From Nymphaea colorata (Eukaryota > Streptophyta > Magnoliopsida > Nymphaeales > Nymphaeaceae), in the NCBI RefSeq assembly GCF_008831285.2, contig NC_045138.2, forward strand, positions 32,833,934 through 32,893,933: DNA of 60,000 nucleotides, given 5' to 3'. Below the pieces are notes generated by a model. That model did not search any database and was not told the DNA's origin. It worked only from the letters and a program-made list of their open reading frames with translations. This document shows, piece by piece, positions 21,821 to 34,168 of this stretch (positions within the stretch are counted from its first letter, which is position 1; every line of letters begins with the position of its first letter). A program made the translations under genes and the position numbers.

Positions 21821-23392
21821 ATGTTGAGAGCAGTCACCTCTTGCAGAGCCCTACTGATCTGCTTGACTCGGGCTCACCATTCGGCATGTGTCCAAAATCC
21901 AAGCTGGGTCTCAGAAAACAAACTGTTCTCCAGCCATCCTCGCCTTCAGATTCTGGAACAATGCCAGTCGCTTGGGCAGCTCAAAGAGGTACTCTGCTAC
22001 ATCATCACTGCAGGGCTCAGCCATGACCATTTTGCTATGAGCCGTGTCCTCTATTTCTGCGCTATCACCTCCCCAAATCTGGACTTTGCGTGCCTTGTTT
22101 TCAGTCAAATAGAGAGGCCTAACAGCTTCTCATGGAACACGATGATCAGGGGGTTTGTTTCCAGTGGACAACCAGTGATGGCACTCTCTCTTTATTCCAG
22201 AATGCTTCGTGATGGCATGTTGCCTGATAAATATACATACCCGTTTCTCTTCAAGGCTTGTGGATCTCTAGCTAGGAATGGTCTGGTGCTAGGGAGATCA
22301 CTCCATTGTCATGTTTTGGAACTTGGGTATGCATTGGATCTGTATGTTCTAACTGGGACCATGCACATGTATGGGCTGTTAGGTTGTCTAGGGGAAGCAA
22401 CGAAAGTGTTCGATAATATGCCGCAGAGAGATGTGGCTTCTTGGACTAGCCTGATCACCTGCTACGTTGCTAATGATTGTTGGGAAGAGGGGTTATTGGC
22501 GTTCAACTTGATGAGGGATGATTGCGTGAAGCCAAATTCAGCGACATTGGTTTGCGTCATGGGCTGTTGTGCTCAGCTGGGGGCATTGGATCAGGCACGA
22601 TGTTTGCACTCGGTTTTGGAGAAATTGAGCATCAAATTTGACGTCTTTGTTGGCAATTCTCTTGTTGATTTGTATTCCAAATGTGGGAGGATAGATTATG
22701 CTTGTCAAGCCTTTGATGAAATGCCCAACCGAGACTCATTCTCATGGACTGCCATGATCGCTGGACTTGCGATGCATGGGCTTATCCAGGACGCCCTTGA
22801 TACGTTCTCACAAATGAAGCATGAAGGAGCTGAGCCGGATGCAGTCACTTTTGTGGCAATCCTTGGTGCTTGCAGCCATGCTGGTCTAGTGAATGAGGGT
22901 CTGAAATACTTTGCTTGCATGAAAAAAGAACACAAAATTGTGCCTGATGTCAAGCACTATGGCTGCATGGTTGACCTCTTGAGTAGAGCTGGACTTCTAG
23001 ACAATGCACTGGACTTCATCAGATCGATGCCGGCTGACCCCGGCTTGGCTGTATGGGGAGCTCTGCTTAGCGCATGCAGACTTCACAGTAACATTGAAGT
23101 AGGTGAACTAGCTGCCAAAGAAATTGAGTCATTACCAGATTTTGGAGGAGCCCATGTATTGTTGTCCAACATCTATGCTAATGCAAGCCAATGGGATGCA
23201 GTTTCAAACTTGAGGCACAAAATGGGAGATCAGGACACAAGGAAACCTCCTGGTTACAGCTCCATCGAGCTCAGGGGTGTGGTTCATGCGTTCTTTGTGG
23301 GAGACAGAACACATCCTCAATCTCATGAGATATACCACATCCTTGATGACTTAACGCTCAAACTGAAGTTGCATGATTGCGTATCATATTGA
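21821..23392 (+). CDS. PLS-class pentatricopeptide repeat protein, E subgroup (523 aa)
   Basis: Intronless open frame, typical of plant organellar RNA-binding PPR proteins acting in mitochondria or plastids, usually in C-to-U editing or transcript processing. Repeats of the P/L/S pattern are visible: SFSWNTMIRGFVSSGQPVMA, DVASWTSLITCYVAND, VGNSLVDLYSKCGRIDYA, DSFSWTAMIAGLAMHGLIQD, DAVTFVAILGACSHAGLVNE and HYGCMVDLLSRAGLLDNA. The C-terminus has the E-type block (VWGALLSACRLHSN) and GYSSIEL...HAFFVGDRTHPQS, ending without a DYW domain. The ATG at 21821 is the first in frame; a targeting sequence could lie in the first 60 residues. The remnant small gene's last exon ends about 130 bp upstream, and two broken tRNA-Gly copies follow. 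Confidence 0.93.
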   Translation: MLRAVTSCRALLICLTRAHHSACVQNPSWVSENKLFSSHPRLQILEQCQSLGQLKEVLCYIITAGLSHDHFAMSRVLYFCAITSPNLDFACLVFSQIERPNSFSWNTMIRGFVSSGQPVMALSLYSRMLRDGMLPDKYTYPFLFKACGSLARNGLVLGRSLHCHVLELGYALDLYVLTGTMHMYGLLGCLGEATKVFDNMPQRDVASWTSLITCYVANDCWEEGLLAFNLMRDDCVKPNSATLVCVMGCCAQLGALDQARCLHSVLEKLSIKFDVFVGNSLVDLYSKCGRIDYACQAFDEMPNRDSFSWTAMIAGLAMHGLIQDALDTFSQMKHEGAEPDAVTFVAILGACSHAGLVNEGLKYFACMKKEHKIVPDVKHYGCMVDLLSRAGLLDNALDFIRSMPADPGLAVWGALLSACRLHSNIEVGELAAKEIESLPDFGGAHVLLSNIYANASQWDAVSNLRHKMGDQDTRKPPGYSSIELRGVVHAFFVGDRTHPQSHEIYHILDDLTLKLKLHDCVSY

Positions 23393-23603
23393 TTCGTATT
23401 GCAGATTCACTGATGGTCTAGTGCAAGCCAAGGTTGATGAAAGAAACTCGTGCAACATTAACCAGAAATACAAGAATAATTTGTGTAAATTTTTCATTAC
23501 ATGTAAAGGAACGGAAGATGAGTAAATTGGACTATCTTTCTACTGGATCAAAAAACATGACCAAGCATTAGTTAGATAATGGAGCATGCGTAGTTTCCAG
23601 TAG

Positions 23604-23663
23604 GCACCAGTGATCTACTGGTAGAATAGCGGTACAGACCCGGTTCGATTGCCAAATGGTGCA
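23604..23663 (+). pseudogene. Broken tRNA-Gly, anticodon deleted
   Basis: Matches the tRNA-Gly copies at 16.7-18.2 kb, but a 10-nt deletion removes the anticodon arm core (the text goes from gaatag straight to cggtacag). One G of the T arm is missing, and the acceptor and T stems carry mismatches. Confidence 0.93.
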
Positions 23664-23918
23664 TCGTTTTTTCTTCCTCTCTCCTTTCTGCTTCATATAC
23701 CTTTTGCACTTGGGGAGCAGGCTTCCTCAAGCACCAAAATATACTGAACACTGTCAGGGCACTCAGAAATTTCTCAACTATCATGTTTTGACAGTTTTGT
23801 GTACCTTTCACATTCTGAAAGAGACGTCCTCAAAGGCCAAGTACTGTCATTGGACTCTTGGAGGTGAGCAGGAAAAGTACCATAGCTTGTACAAAAAAAA
23901 TTCCAAGTTACAAACAAT

Positions 23919-23986
23919 GTATATGGCTGAGATGGTGCCCTGTAAGTTGAAAGTTCAGGACTCGGCTTCGATTTTCGGCTGGTGCA
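23919..23986 (+). pseudogene. Decayed tRNA-Gly, only the 3' half recognisable
   Basis: The 3' half (ggcttcgattttcggctggtgca-like) aligns with the T arm and acceptor of tRNA-Gly, while the 5' half is scrambled. Spacing to the preceding broken tRNA and the following 'ctttcaatctgccaca' match the pair at 16667/16963. Confidence 0.75.
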
Positions 23987-25000
23987 GACTCTTTTCAATT
24001 TCTTTTTTTCAAAGTCTTTATATTACTTTCAATCTGCCACAGAAAATTGTTTTCCAAGTGCAAGATCAGAACACTTTACCTTCTCGAAATGAAAATTTTC
24101 ACCTGATAAAATGCACCATTGAAGCTTAGCTGTCTCTCATGTGAAATTAAAATTTAAAACAGCTTGTCTTAATATATGTTGACAAATGATAAGGCATGTG
24201 AAATATAATATGTTAATTTTCCTTGGCAATTCATAAAATTTGCTATTTTTTTATGATGTCTTAAGCAGCTTGAATGTGTCATTTGATGTCAAATGACATC
24301 AGTTTCTCCTTCAGATGTTCCACAGTCAGGGTAATAAGTTCGAGTTATGGACGCTTGAAATTCAACCAGTGGGAAGTTCAAAACTTTGAATTCGACATAA
24401 CAAAGCCTGCCTTAATCAGATTCATTCTCATGCCCAAATGTAAATATTTTTAAAGTCGCATCTGGTTCGAACTAGCTGAATCATGGATCCATATCTCATT
24501 GTTAGGGAAGTAGATTGTACCACTCCAAAGGGTATATAGGCATACAAGATTATGAAGAATTTTAGGAAAATTATAGGGGTTGTTAAGTGATAGGGTGTTT
24601 TTATTTTTATATTTTTTTGTGCTCAAAATTGATGCAGCTGGAAAGCGAATTAAGATCCATCAAACCGGACTTCAAACTCAATGTAAAAGCGGGTCCGAAT
24701 CGTCAAAATTTGGGTCGGTGATCGAACGACCAACAACACGAACTCGAATGCGGCTTGAAAGGAGAAGCCCGATTGTTTGCATTCTACGGCTAGATAAGGG
24801 TCACCGCGACAAGCTTCGTGGCAAGTGGGGGCGGTGATTGGCGAGGTTTTGTTATATTACTGGTATCTTTTCTAACTCGTGACCGTAACGCGGTTCTAGA
24901 AGCAGGGTTCCTTTTAATTTTTCCAGCCTCCTACCATCCAGTGCATACGCTTCGCCGGAAGGTCGCCGGCGTTTACCGCGATCGCATCCGTCCAAGGTAA

Positions 25001-25006
<6 letters not shown>

Positions 25007-25034
<28 letters not shown>
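25007..25034. repeat. (TC)n microsatellite in the 5' UTR intron of the small gene
   Basis: Alternating TC run just after the putative first donor at 24997, followed by a (TG)n run. TC-rich tracts are common near plant transcription starts. Confidence 0.9.
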
Positions 25035-25040
<6 letters not shown>

Positions 25041-25552
25041 GTGTGTGTGTGTATTGATTCACTATGCCCTAGGTTGTTGAACTCTGTGTGTGGATTTAGC
25101 AAGACCTAGGGTTTGTATTGGACTATCAGAAGAGACAAGGAAGAAGAGGAGAAATGGCCACTATGGCATCTGAAAACTCCGCCTGATCGGTCGGTTCCGG
25201 TTAATCTGCTTTCCCTTTCTCCGTGCTTTTCATTTAGATTTCAGCCAGTGGTTCTCCGACTATAATTGCTCATAAATTTCCTTTGTTTCTTGGCTAACAA
25301 CCTTCGTTTTTTACCACTTTTTCCACTGTCAAATCGGATAGGAAATGGCATTTTTACGTGTTCCGGTTTGATTTGGGTCTGTTTAAAATTTATGGAAATC
25401 AAAACATGTTTAATAACCAAATATATGTTGGAAGATTTTTTTTTTTTTTTTTTCAAATGGTCGACAGCTTCTTGGTTGACGGGGAGCCATCCATGTTGAC
25501 ATGATTTGAGACTCATCTGTGGATGAATTTTTTCTTTTTAGGCTCTCAAAAA

Positions 25553-25963
25553 ATGGCTTCGCTAGATAATTTTAGGGGCACCAAGCCCCCTCTTGATAGA
25601 GAGGGCCAAGAAACTGCTCGCTTAACCACTCGATGGTCGCCAGAACAAAGTGAACAAAAGAGGGCTGCTGTAAACGCGGAGATAGACAGAGTGAACAAGC
25701 TTCCTGCACACAGCAGCTATGCAACTCATCGAATGCGTGTTCTGAACAAAATTCTGCAACTCATGTCAATTCAGGTTTGTCCTTTGCGCTTTGTTGAAAA
25801 TTTCCATTGACAGTATCCAGTAACGACTTTGCGTTAGCAATTAAACATGTTTCCGGTAGAACCTTGAAATCTTATTGGAAGCGTTCTTCTTTTTGCTTTT
25901 CAGAGGCGGACAATTTCACAAGATGAAGAGCTGGAGTTGCTTTTTGCAGGGCTCTCTTTATGA
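25553..25963 (+). CDS. Small conserved plant protein of unknown function (93 aa, two coding exons)
   Basis: Coding exons 25553-25774 and 25904-25963 join in phase 0 with GT-AG borders. The ATG at 25553 lies just after a 5'-UTR intron (donor near 24997, acceptor at 25541). A donor at 25989 and an acceptor at 27424 suggest a 3'-UTR intron starting only 25 nt after the stop. The protein has a polar N-terminus, then TTRWSPEQSEQKRAAVNAEI, RVLNKILQLMSIQ and the end RRTISQDEELELLFAGLSL. I recall plant proteins of this shape without an assigned function; no domain is claimed. Three damaged copies lie elsewhere in the window (18.8-21.7, 37.7-38.6, and 51.2-52.3 kb inverted), and this is the only intact one. 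Confidence 0.75.
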
Positions 25964-27659
25964 AAACGAACACATTTTTCTAATGCTGGTAAGTTTGCTT
26001 CTTTTAGCGTAAGCCGTGAAGCCATAGTTTCTCTTACATTTCCGTGGTAAACATGGCATGGTGGCCTCTGTTCTTTTTTAGTTTTTGTTGAGCGTACATT
26101 TTAAATCTCAAATCTCATGTTGGATATAGATTAAGTGCGCCATTTGATTATGTTAATTATATTCTAAGTTGATATAGTATTCTTAAGGGAGTGGTTCTGG
26201 TTGTTGAGGACTTCGATTGTGATAAGAACTATTGCTGGGGGGATTTTTTTTTGGCAGGAGAAAATGCTATTCTATAGTACACTTAAAATTTAAATGTTAT
26301 TATGCCTAAAAATGGAACCTGAAGGCGTTTTGGGCTTATGTGGTTTAGTTTTAAATGTTCAACCCCTTAAATCTGATATTGCTTCTTGTCCATCCATCTC
26401 TGGCCATCCCCTATCCCAATGTCCTAGGAAGATGACTTCTCGCATGACCTTCAAGGACAAAAAGCCTTTTTCCTCTTTGTTAAGAAAATACGGATGGAAA
26501 ACCTGTTTTGCGGTATAACTCATGGAGAATGATTTAGTCGATATAATGTCCCTATGATAGCGGTTAGGACAGAGGAGCATTGGAGATGTGGATTTGCTAT
26601 GATGTTCTGGTTAAAGCATTGAAAGCAGCTTGTTTTAAACATATGAAAATTTTCATATTTTGTCATTGTGAATCCCATTAGTTGTCATTAGAGACTGTAG
26701 ATGGCTGATGAGGCTTCTTTTTTAGAATAAAGAGAAGATAGAGCATGAGAGTTCCATGAAGCGAGCTGCGTGCTTGACTTGGAGTTAGCATGCAAAAGAA
26801 CAAAAGGGAGTTGGCAAAGGAAGAAAAGAAGGACTAGCCTTATGTTTCTGTGGATCTCATTTTCAATTTCTCAAATGTTGTTGATGAGGCCACAATTTTG
26901 GAGAATCCAACTGACTACTCTTTTCTGGCATGATGAGATGTACTCCATATTGTTGGTTCTGTGGCTTTTTAAGTAATATCAGACAATTCGCTTGTCAAAA
27001 GTTATAGAATGTAAAATATACTGATGGTGGCTGGCTTGTGTGCCGTGAAGCTGCAGATCTGTCTGTGATGCCTCCTACTGCAAAGGTCATGGATTTAGTA
27101 TTTGGCTGCTATTAAAGAATCATTCGGTGGCTGAGACATGATAATTAAGTTGTACAACCTAGCCACAGTTGTTTACTCAGTTAAATTTGAACTTTGTTCA
27201 TATTGATTCCAGATTGAAACATTCTTGACGGATGCCGTTTTTTTTGTTGTCAAAATTACATTTGGTTTTTGTAATATCTTTAATTGATTGGAATAGTGCG
27301 CTCCAATTGAAATCGTGTCTTTGCTTGAATTTGGTCTCTTCCTGGACCTTACATGAACATTGTTGCTTTAGATCTGTAAGCAAAAAGGTCATTTACTGGC
27401 TTGGTTCCTTTTTCCTTCTTACAGGTGGATCAAGTCACTGGAGTGGTCCTGTGTCTGCATTATGAAAAGGGAAGAGATCTTCTGGTCATTTCAAGTGTAC
27501 AGATAGCAGAGGCGGTATTAAATGTGTGATATATGTGAACCCACCTAGGAGTACCATCCCTGTGGACAAGTCCGGGTCTGCCTTACTCCATTTTAGTAGG
27601 CTAAATGCTACAGAGACTGGATGAAACGGGAATGAAGTGTTTTATGTGATAATGTAATT

Positions 27660-30600
27660 CTTAGTTTGTCCCTTGTCGCCAGGAAAATAGGGTATGTTCT
27701 GTTTGGCCTTGAAAGATTAATTAAATGGTTTACGCGTGCATATCAATCTGTATAATTGTTGTTCCGTGCATGTGTTCCATGTTTGTCTGTGCATGTTGTG
27801 TGTGTGCGCCTCTTTTTCTTTTTACTGTACAATGAAATGACTAATTATACTTCACAAACCTAATGGTACCTAATCTAATTAATTGCTTAACTGTTCTTAA
27901 GTAAGAACTCTTAAGAAGGAGCGGTAGTGGATATTATGGATAGGTTCCATCTTAGCAAGATCAATCTTAGTGTATCTCTTCTAAACTTCATAAGTTCGTA
28001 ACCCTCCAGAATCAGATCTGATCCTTCTATGGCACTTGCAAATGTTGCATAACAGTAGCCTGCTATGGGGAGAGGTAATCACGCTTTCAAAGATGTGTAC
28101 AACAATAGCAGTTCCAGGAGTTCAACTTTTGTCTCACTTGCTTAAGAAAATGATAACCTTGTTAACAGCTCGAGAGTAATCTTGCCAATAAGCTAATACC
28201 TTATCCTAGGTCCAGAAAAGACTTGCTGCATTAAAATGGTGTACATATGGTTATGAATGTTAATATATTTGTGTACATATGCATGCTAATATTATGGTCA
28301 GCGGTGAAAGGTGCTAATTTGGCCTTCTAAGCATCTGGGCCTCTTAACATCCATGAATTCTCAGATGAGAACATATGTCCGTAAATTTAAAAATATTTTG
28401 TTGCCAATAAAGCTACTGACATTTTACAAACGAACGACATTTAGCTCTTGCACTTGGATGAATTTGAAAGCTTCTCAAGTGTTCTCATCACTGAAGGTTA
28501 TCTTTTGACTGGCAGGAAAGCACAGCTATACCGGTGATTACTGGTCGACACCGGTTATTTGCCATCTTTCTCCTTTTCTATAAAGGCCTCCTATCCTGAT
28601 GGTCGCATGTCTTATATTGGCTACAAATTGTTTCATTAAGCCTCACAATTAACAAAAAGTCCATTTGAAGAATACAAACCAAAATCAAACTGCATAGTTA
28701 CCTGTAGAGCCAAACACTTCAAATTTTGGTATAAAACTAATGCTTTTATTTTTCTTGGGCACCTAGCAGTAACCCATGTAGCATGAAAAAGTTTAGCCTC
28801 TCAAGGTATCTCTCCAGTCTAAGTGAAGAATCTTTACTGAGGCACATTTAGCTACAAGTAAATCAGATGCATGCCATGCACATATGACATATAATAGAGG
28901 TATATGATATTTTTCAGTGACAACTGCATCCATATAAAGGCATTCAACTTTTGAAAACAATCATGCAGAATTTAATTTCATCAATTAGTAGAGGACAAGA
29001 TTCGGTCCCAAAGAAGAGATGTCATGAATCATAACCAAAATTAGAAACAGACCTTGGAAGATTTGCAGGAATTTTGTGAGGATGCACAAAAGGTTTAGTG
29101 TTGACACTGGGTGCCTGCTAGCTTTTGGCCTGCTACTAATGAATGACTCTCAATTAGTTCAACACTTAATTTACTGTACGAGTTGCCATTGATGCTTCCA
29201 ACCTTCCATTCTTATTTGCTAGCCATTAGCTTGAGATGCTTGCGCTGGAGGACCTTGCACAAGATCCTTCATAATTACAACAAATCGTTGTTTATCATTC
29301 ATACAGACAAAAGAAACCTGATATGTAACGGATCCCAGTTAAGCAGGTTTAACCAAACCACCTTCTACTCCAATCACGTCAAAATTGCATCAATGGAGAA
29401 GAACTGCCTTGCAACGAATCCAGTTGCAAAAACCTATCTATTCAGAGTTCCACCTGAACTTCCATCATTTGTGATGCAGCTGATCTTTCCTCATCTAGTT
29501 CTGTTAGGATCCAACAGTCAATGGAGTCGTCTTCCTCCCCATTATTACCCACAGCATAAACCTCAAACCATAAGTCCCAATTTCATAAAGGTGTCAACAG
29601 TAAAAAGTAGAAAGAATAAGCCTTAGGTAGAAATGAAAGTGGAGACGAAGAGAGATGAAACCCTTAATGACAAAGTAAAAGGACAAGGGGAAATAAAAGC
29701 AGGCCAAACCAATCATGAATTTATCTACCAATAACCATAGGGTGGTGCTAGGATTTTTTTTAGGAGCCCGCTAAACAATTCACAGGTCGGGTCAAAAAGA
29801 GCGACGAGTCGGGCCAAACTAAAAAAATTTGACCCCCTCCCTCCGCCCTGCATGACCAGCCATCTCCATGGTCTGCATTGGTTCTTTGTTTCTACCGGTG
29901 ATCTCTAGCAGCAGCAGCAATTAGAAGGGCGGATAACCAGAGGAATGCAAGGAGGGCAGACGGCCAGAGACGCCGGAGGGACATGATTTCCGCACAAAGA
30001 GAGAAAGAGGGAGGGGTGGAAGAGAGAGAGGTCGCGGCGAATATCATTAATCCATCCGATTCGATACAGAAACCAATTATTCTACAACATTGCCCAACAG
30101 AAAAAAAATTAATTCTGAATGAAAAAAGCAGGCAATTATCATACGGATTCAGATATCACCTATAGAGACAACTCCTCGAATGCATCGCGGGCTTCAAGAT
30201 ATTTGACGAGATTTTTAGATCTCAAGTTTTCTTTATATCCAACAAAACAATCCGATGATCAACCAGATTAGCAAGTAATCTCGGGTCCTATCTTGTCTGG
30301 GCCGGCTTCTCAATATTAACCCGATTGTTCACTAATGTCTGTTTTACATATTCGTATGGATCCTGCCTCCACTATTATCAGGATTTTAGTTATACAATGA
30401 CTATAAATAAAAAATGCATTTTCTTATTTTAGATTATCGCATCTAATTAACTTCACCAGTAGACCATTATTAACTCCCATTTCTAATACCCAAAATCACA
30501 GCTACTTCACAATGCTCGTGAATTGGCATTCGGCAATTTTTACAGAACCTAAAAATGTGACTTCTATATAAGTTCAACTGAGAATACACGTGATATAAAG

Positions 30601-30948
30601 GCATGGGCCATGGGGTGGGTACCCGTCCGGTACCCGGTATCTGGTTCGATCTGACTCAATAATAATTAAAAAATATCTTTATTATTTTTAATTTAATAAT
30701 ATATATTTTATTATTAAAAATATATTTTACATTATACAATTTATTTTATAATTTAAAAAATACTTTTTATTATCAAACTCACCCTAATTAATATATATAT
30801 ATATATATCTGGTGTGGTCAGATCGCTATTTTATAATTTTTTCTGTTGCTAAAAGCAGTAGTCAGTCATTGCAAATGCACCTTTTATGATGACGCTTAAC
30901 AACATAAAATAAAAAATAACCATCCGACCATAGAGATAACCAGTTGAT

Positions 30949-31011
<63 letters not shown>

Positions 31012-31440
31012 GTACCTTACGCAATCTGGTGGAATGATAAAATAATAAAAAAATGTGAAAAACTTTGGTTTTAGAGAGAGAGAAAAAAGGAGGGGGAGAG
31101 AGGGCGGGACATGGCATTTATTTTCCAGTTATTTCAAGTAGGGAAAGATGCTGTGAATTCCATTTTTCCTTTTTTTCTTTTTTACAAACCCAAAAATCCT
31201 CTCTCCTTAAAATGCGAAATTCGCTAGTCCATCTATGAGATTGGGACATCTATTTCCAATGCCACCAATAAGGAGGGTATAGATTTCTGTTGCCACTGTT
31301 TTGGACCCCAAAAGATATCTAAGATCTCAGCCTTAACATTGGAAATCTTTTTCTCAACTCCAGGGGAAAGCATCATATACTTATTCCTTTACCATATAAT
31401 CACAAATAGGGCATTCACTAAGTTCACGCCCGAGTATAAC
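27660..31440. other. Non-coding stretch, no gene recognised
   Basis: Open frames here (for example 29183-29626 and 29983-30165) show no recognised domain and no splice-supported structure. The segment 30410-30590 is present in inverted orientation at about 50283-50515. Around 30605-30830 there is a GC-rich edge (gggtgggtacccg) followed by an AT-rich core, resembling the short elements at 35.2 and 47.1 kb. Confidence 0.5.
30951..31009. repeat. (AT)n microsatellite
   Basis: About 59 bp of uninterrupted alternating AT, upstream of the GARP gene. Confidence 0.95.
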
Positions 31441-31645
31441 ATATCTGACCGAACGCCCCGAAAGTCCCATTCTGGTAGCAATAACTTTGTGAATATATAT
31501 CACCAAATTGATCGGACGCCATGACTTCAAAGCAAAAAGATGGTCCTTCTATATATATCTACACATGCAGGGGGTGGTGACGCATATGAGGCATCTTCTA
31601 ATATCATTACTTGGTTTAAAAATTAATGTAAGGAATCACATCCCA

Positions 31646-31651
31646 TATAAA
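31646..31651 (+). promoter_or_regulatory. Putative TATA box of the GARP gene
   Basis: TATAAA lies in the context cccatataaagagc about 215 bp upstream of the ATG at 31865. The same context recurs in the duplicated promoter near 50.72 kb. Confidence 0.5.
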
Positions 31652-31864
31652 GAGCAAGGGCGTGCATGGACATGTAAGGGAAGTGTCGAATGCAGAGATC
31701 TTAGGTGCATCACTCTGCTCTTTCACTCCCTACAAATTCTTACACAGCACCTGTTTCATTCCCAGCCATTTCTGATTTTATCATTCATTCCGGAGAGGGA
31801 ATATTGAAATTCCATACTATAGCAGGAGGAGGAGCCGAGAGGGAGAGAGAAGAGTGTGAGAGAG

Positions 31865-34168
31865 ATGGCCTCCCGTCTGCAAAGACTAGAAGAGGAGACA
31901 GAAGAAAAGGAGGAACAAGGTGCAGAACCAAGCAGGGAAGATGGAGTAGGGGAAGAAAAGAGCGAGTTGGAAGCAGTAGGCGTGGAAGAAGGTGAGGTCA
32001 TGAGTGTGACAGATGAAGTACCATCTAATGGAGATGCAGAACGAAATCAACAAGACAGGGAGGGGAAGGAGAAGAAAAATAGTGATCTCGACATGGAGCA
32101 AGAAAGAGAAAAAGAACGGAAACCATTTTCGTTGATGCCTGCGAGGCATTATACGCGTTCTAATATGCCTAGACTTCGTTGGACTCCGGACTTGCACCGG
32201 CTTTTCCTGCATGCAATCGCAAGACTCGGTGGCCAAGATTGTGAGCAAATTTCAAAATTTTCTTTTTCTTTTGTTCTTTCTACGGCTCTACGTCTCCCTC
32301 TCGGGTGCGCATGCACGTTTGTGTGTGTGAAACATCAGGATGGACTCATTCTTTATAAGTATGTGCGTGTGATATTGTGACAAGGGGGTTGGTCCGCGGG
32401 TTGGGCCAAGAGTGTAAGAGTGAGCGCAGGAAAAAAAAAATTATATTGAAAAAACTTTTTTCCTCCTGGCTCGACCCGCGGACCGTTTAACCCACCCTTA
32501 AAAAAAATCCGAGCTCCGCCTCTGACGGATGGATAGCCCGAGGAATTCAATACCATCCGATGTACATATGAGTCATTGGTTTGTTCTTCATGATTGAAAA
32601 ATTTTTGGATTATATAGCGGTGTTGGATACTTTGATGATATGTTATTCTGTTTGGTAGGCGCAACACCAAAGGCGATTTTAGAAGCAATGAATATGAAAG
32701 GGTTAACTTTGGGCCATATTAAAAGTCATCTGCAGGTGAATAACATTCTAATACGATCCGATGAAATTACTTCCGCTAGAATATTTAATTTAGTTGTTTC
32801 AATGTGATTCGTTCTTATAATATTTCTTTCTTTCTTTTGCTCACTCCAGATGTACAGGAGCAAGAGGGCGAATGAGATCGAACAGGGTACACACAGACTC
32901 TCTCTCTCTCTCTCTCTCTCTCAAAGGGCATTTAATGAATGGATCGCTGGGTTCTTTAAGTGCACTTTTCTTCGGCAGAAAGCCCAGAGAAAACATTTAG
33001 TAGCTGCCTGCAAGAAGAAAACTAATTTATTTCAATATTTGTGTAAATGGTAGATCTAAATCAATTGCAACGCCCGCAGGGAAATGGGACTTTCGGAATG
33101 AGCGTGTGCAAATATATATGCATCGTTCAGTGGGAGGTATCGACAACAATAATCTTCTCACCAATGTGCAACACTCTGCCCAATCCTTGTTTACTCACCG
33201 GCCAATGCCATCTCTTAGGTAATCGAAAGCCAACTTCAATTTACTTTTCCCATTTAGACTTTACTCTCTTTTATATGCACATGTATATATATATATATAT
33301 ATATATATAAACATTGGTCTTGCTCTCTCTCCCTGTAAAGTGGTGCAGCCTTCCAAGGAAGTGCTCAAAGTCATTTTAGTTTTGGACCATTTGGTGAGGC
33401 CCCAAGAATCAACTTACATGGCAACAGTGCTGCTAAGGATCATCAGCTGCTAAAACAACCATGGGTTCGCTCTGTTCGAGAAAGCCCAACTCCTGGTACC
33501 TGTATTCTGCAAAATCCACCCACCACATCAAGCGATGGAAGTCTCTTGGCGCGGCTGATGAAGAATAAAAGACGATTTTATGAATGCAGCGCTGGTGAAG
33601 GAGAAGAAGCTTCTCAGGATCTTCGTCATCTTGCCCTACCCACAAGATGTAACGCTACCAATTCTACGGGGTCGTTGGAGCTGTTTCCTTTAGAAGCAGG
33701 CTCGAGTAATAACAAGGTACTTTGGCGCTTCTTGGAATTCTTTTGCGGGAACTTTGTTCTTTCCCATTATTTCTGGCTCATTCAAACCCATGGTTTGTTG
33801 AAGCATGTAGAAGCTTCAAAGAGACCATAACTACATTGCTGTCATATGAACAGATTCCTCAAGGCAAATACAAGAAGACGGCAATCGACTCTCTGCTGCC
33901 GAACCTGCAGTTAGGCCTCGCTCCACCACAAATACCACGGGATGGACAGGCGAACAATCATACAAGAACTGCACGTGAGGAACAAAGCGGCCATTCTTTT
34001 TCATTGTTTTCTCCCACTTTCTCTCGCCCTCATGTGTGTCACGGCAAAGAAAAAAATGACGCAACGGAGGACAGAGAACATGTGAACTTGGAACTGAGCA
34101 TTTCTTTCAAGTCACAGAAAGTAAGGGTGGAGGCAGAGTTGAATAATTCAACAATGGCATTGAAATAA
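31865..34168 (+). CDS. GARP/G2-like (MYB-related) transcription factor, 439 aa, six exons
   Basis: Nuclear DNA-binding protein. Exons 31865-32240, 32659-32735, 32850-32886, 33080-33218, 33341-33716 and 33854-34168 join in frame at GT-AG sites. Residues 1-100 are acidic, rich in Glu/Lys. The single GARP domain spans about 102-157 and is encoded by exons 1-3: PRLRWTPDLHRLFLHAI, GGQDCATPKAILEAMNMKG and GHIKSHLQMYRSKRANE, the SHLQMYRSK signature of the G2-like subgroup with KANADI-type relatives. LQLGL near 353-357 fits an LxLxL (EAR) repressor motif, and LELSIS lies near the C-terminus, so repression is likely but inferred. Intron 1 carries a GC-rich repeat remnant near 32390-32530. It is the intact source of several broken copies between 40 and 53.4 kb. 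Confidence 0.88.

Noticed and set aside
29183-29626. 147-aa open frame
   Set aside because: No domain, no splice context, no copy or homology seen. Chance open frame is the simplest reading.
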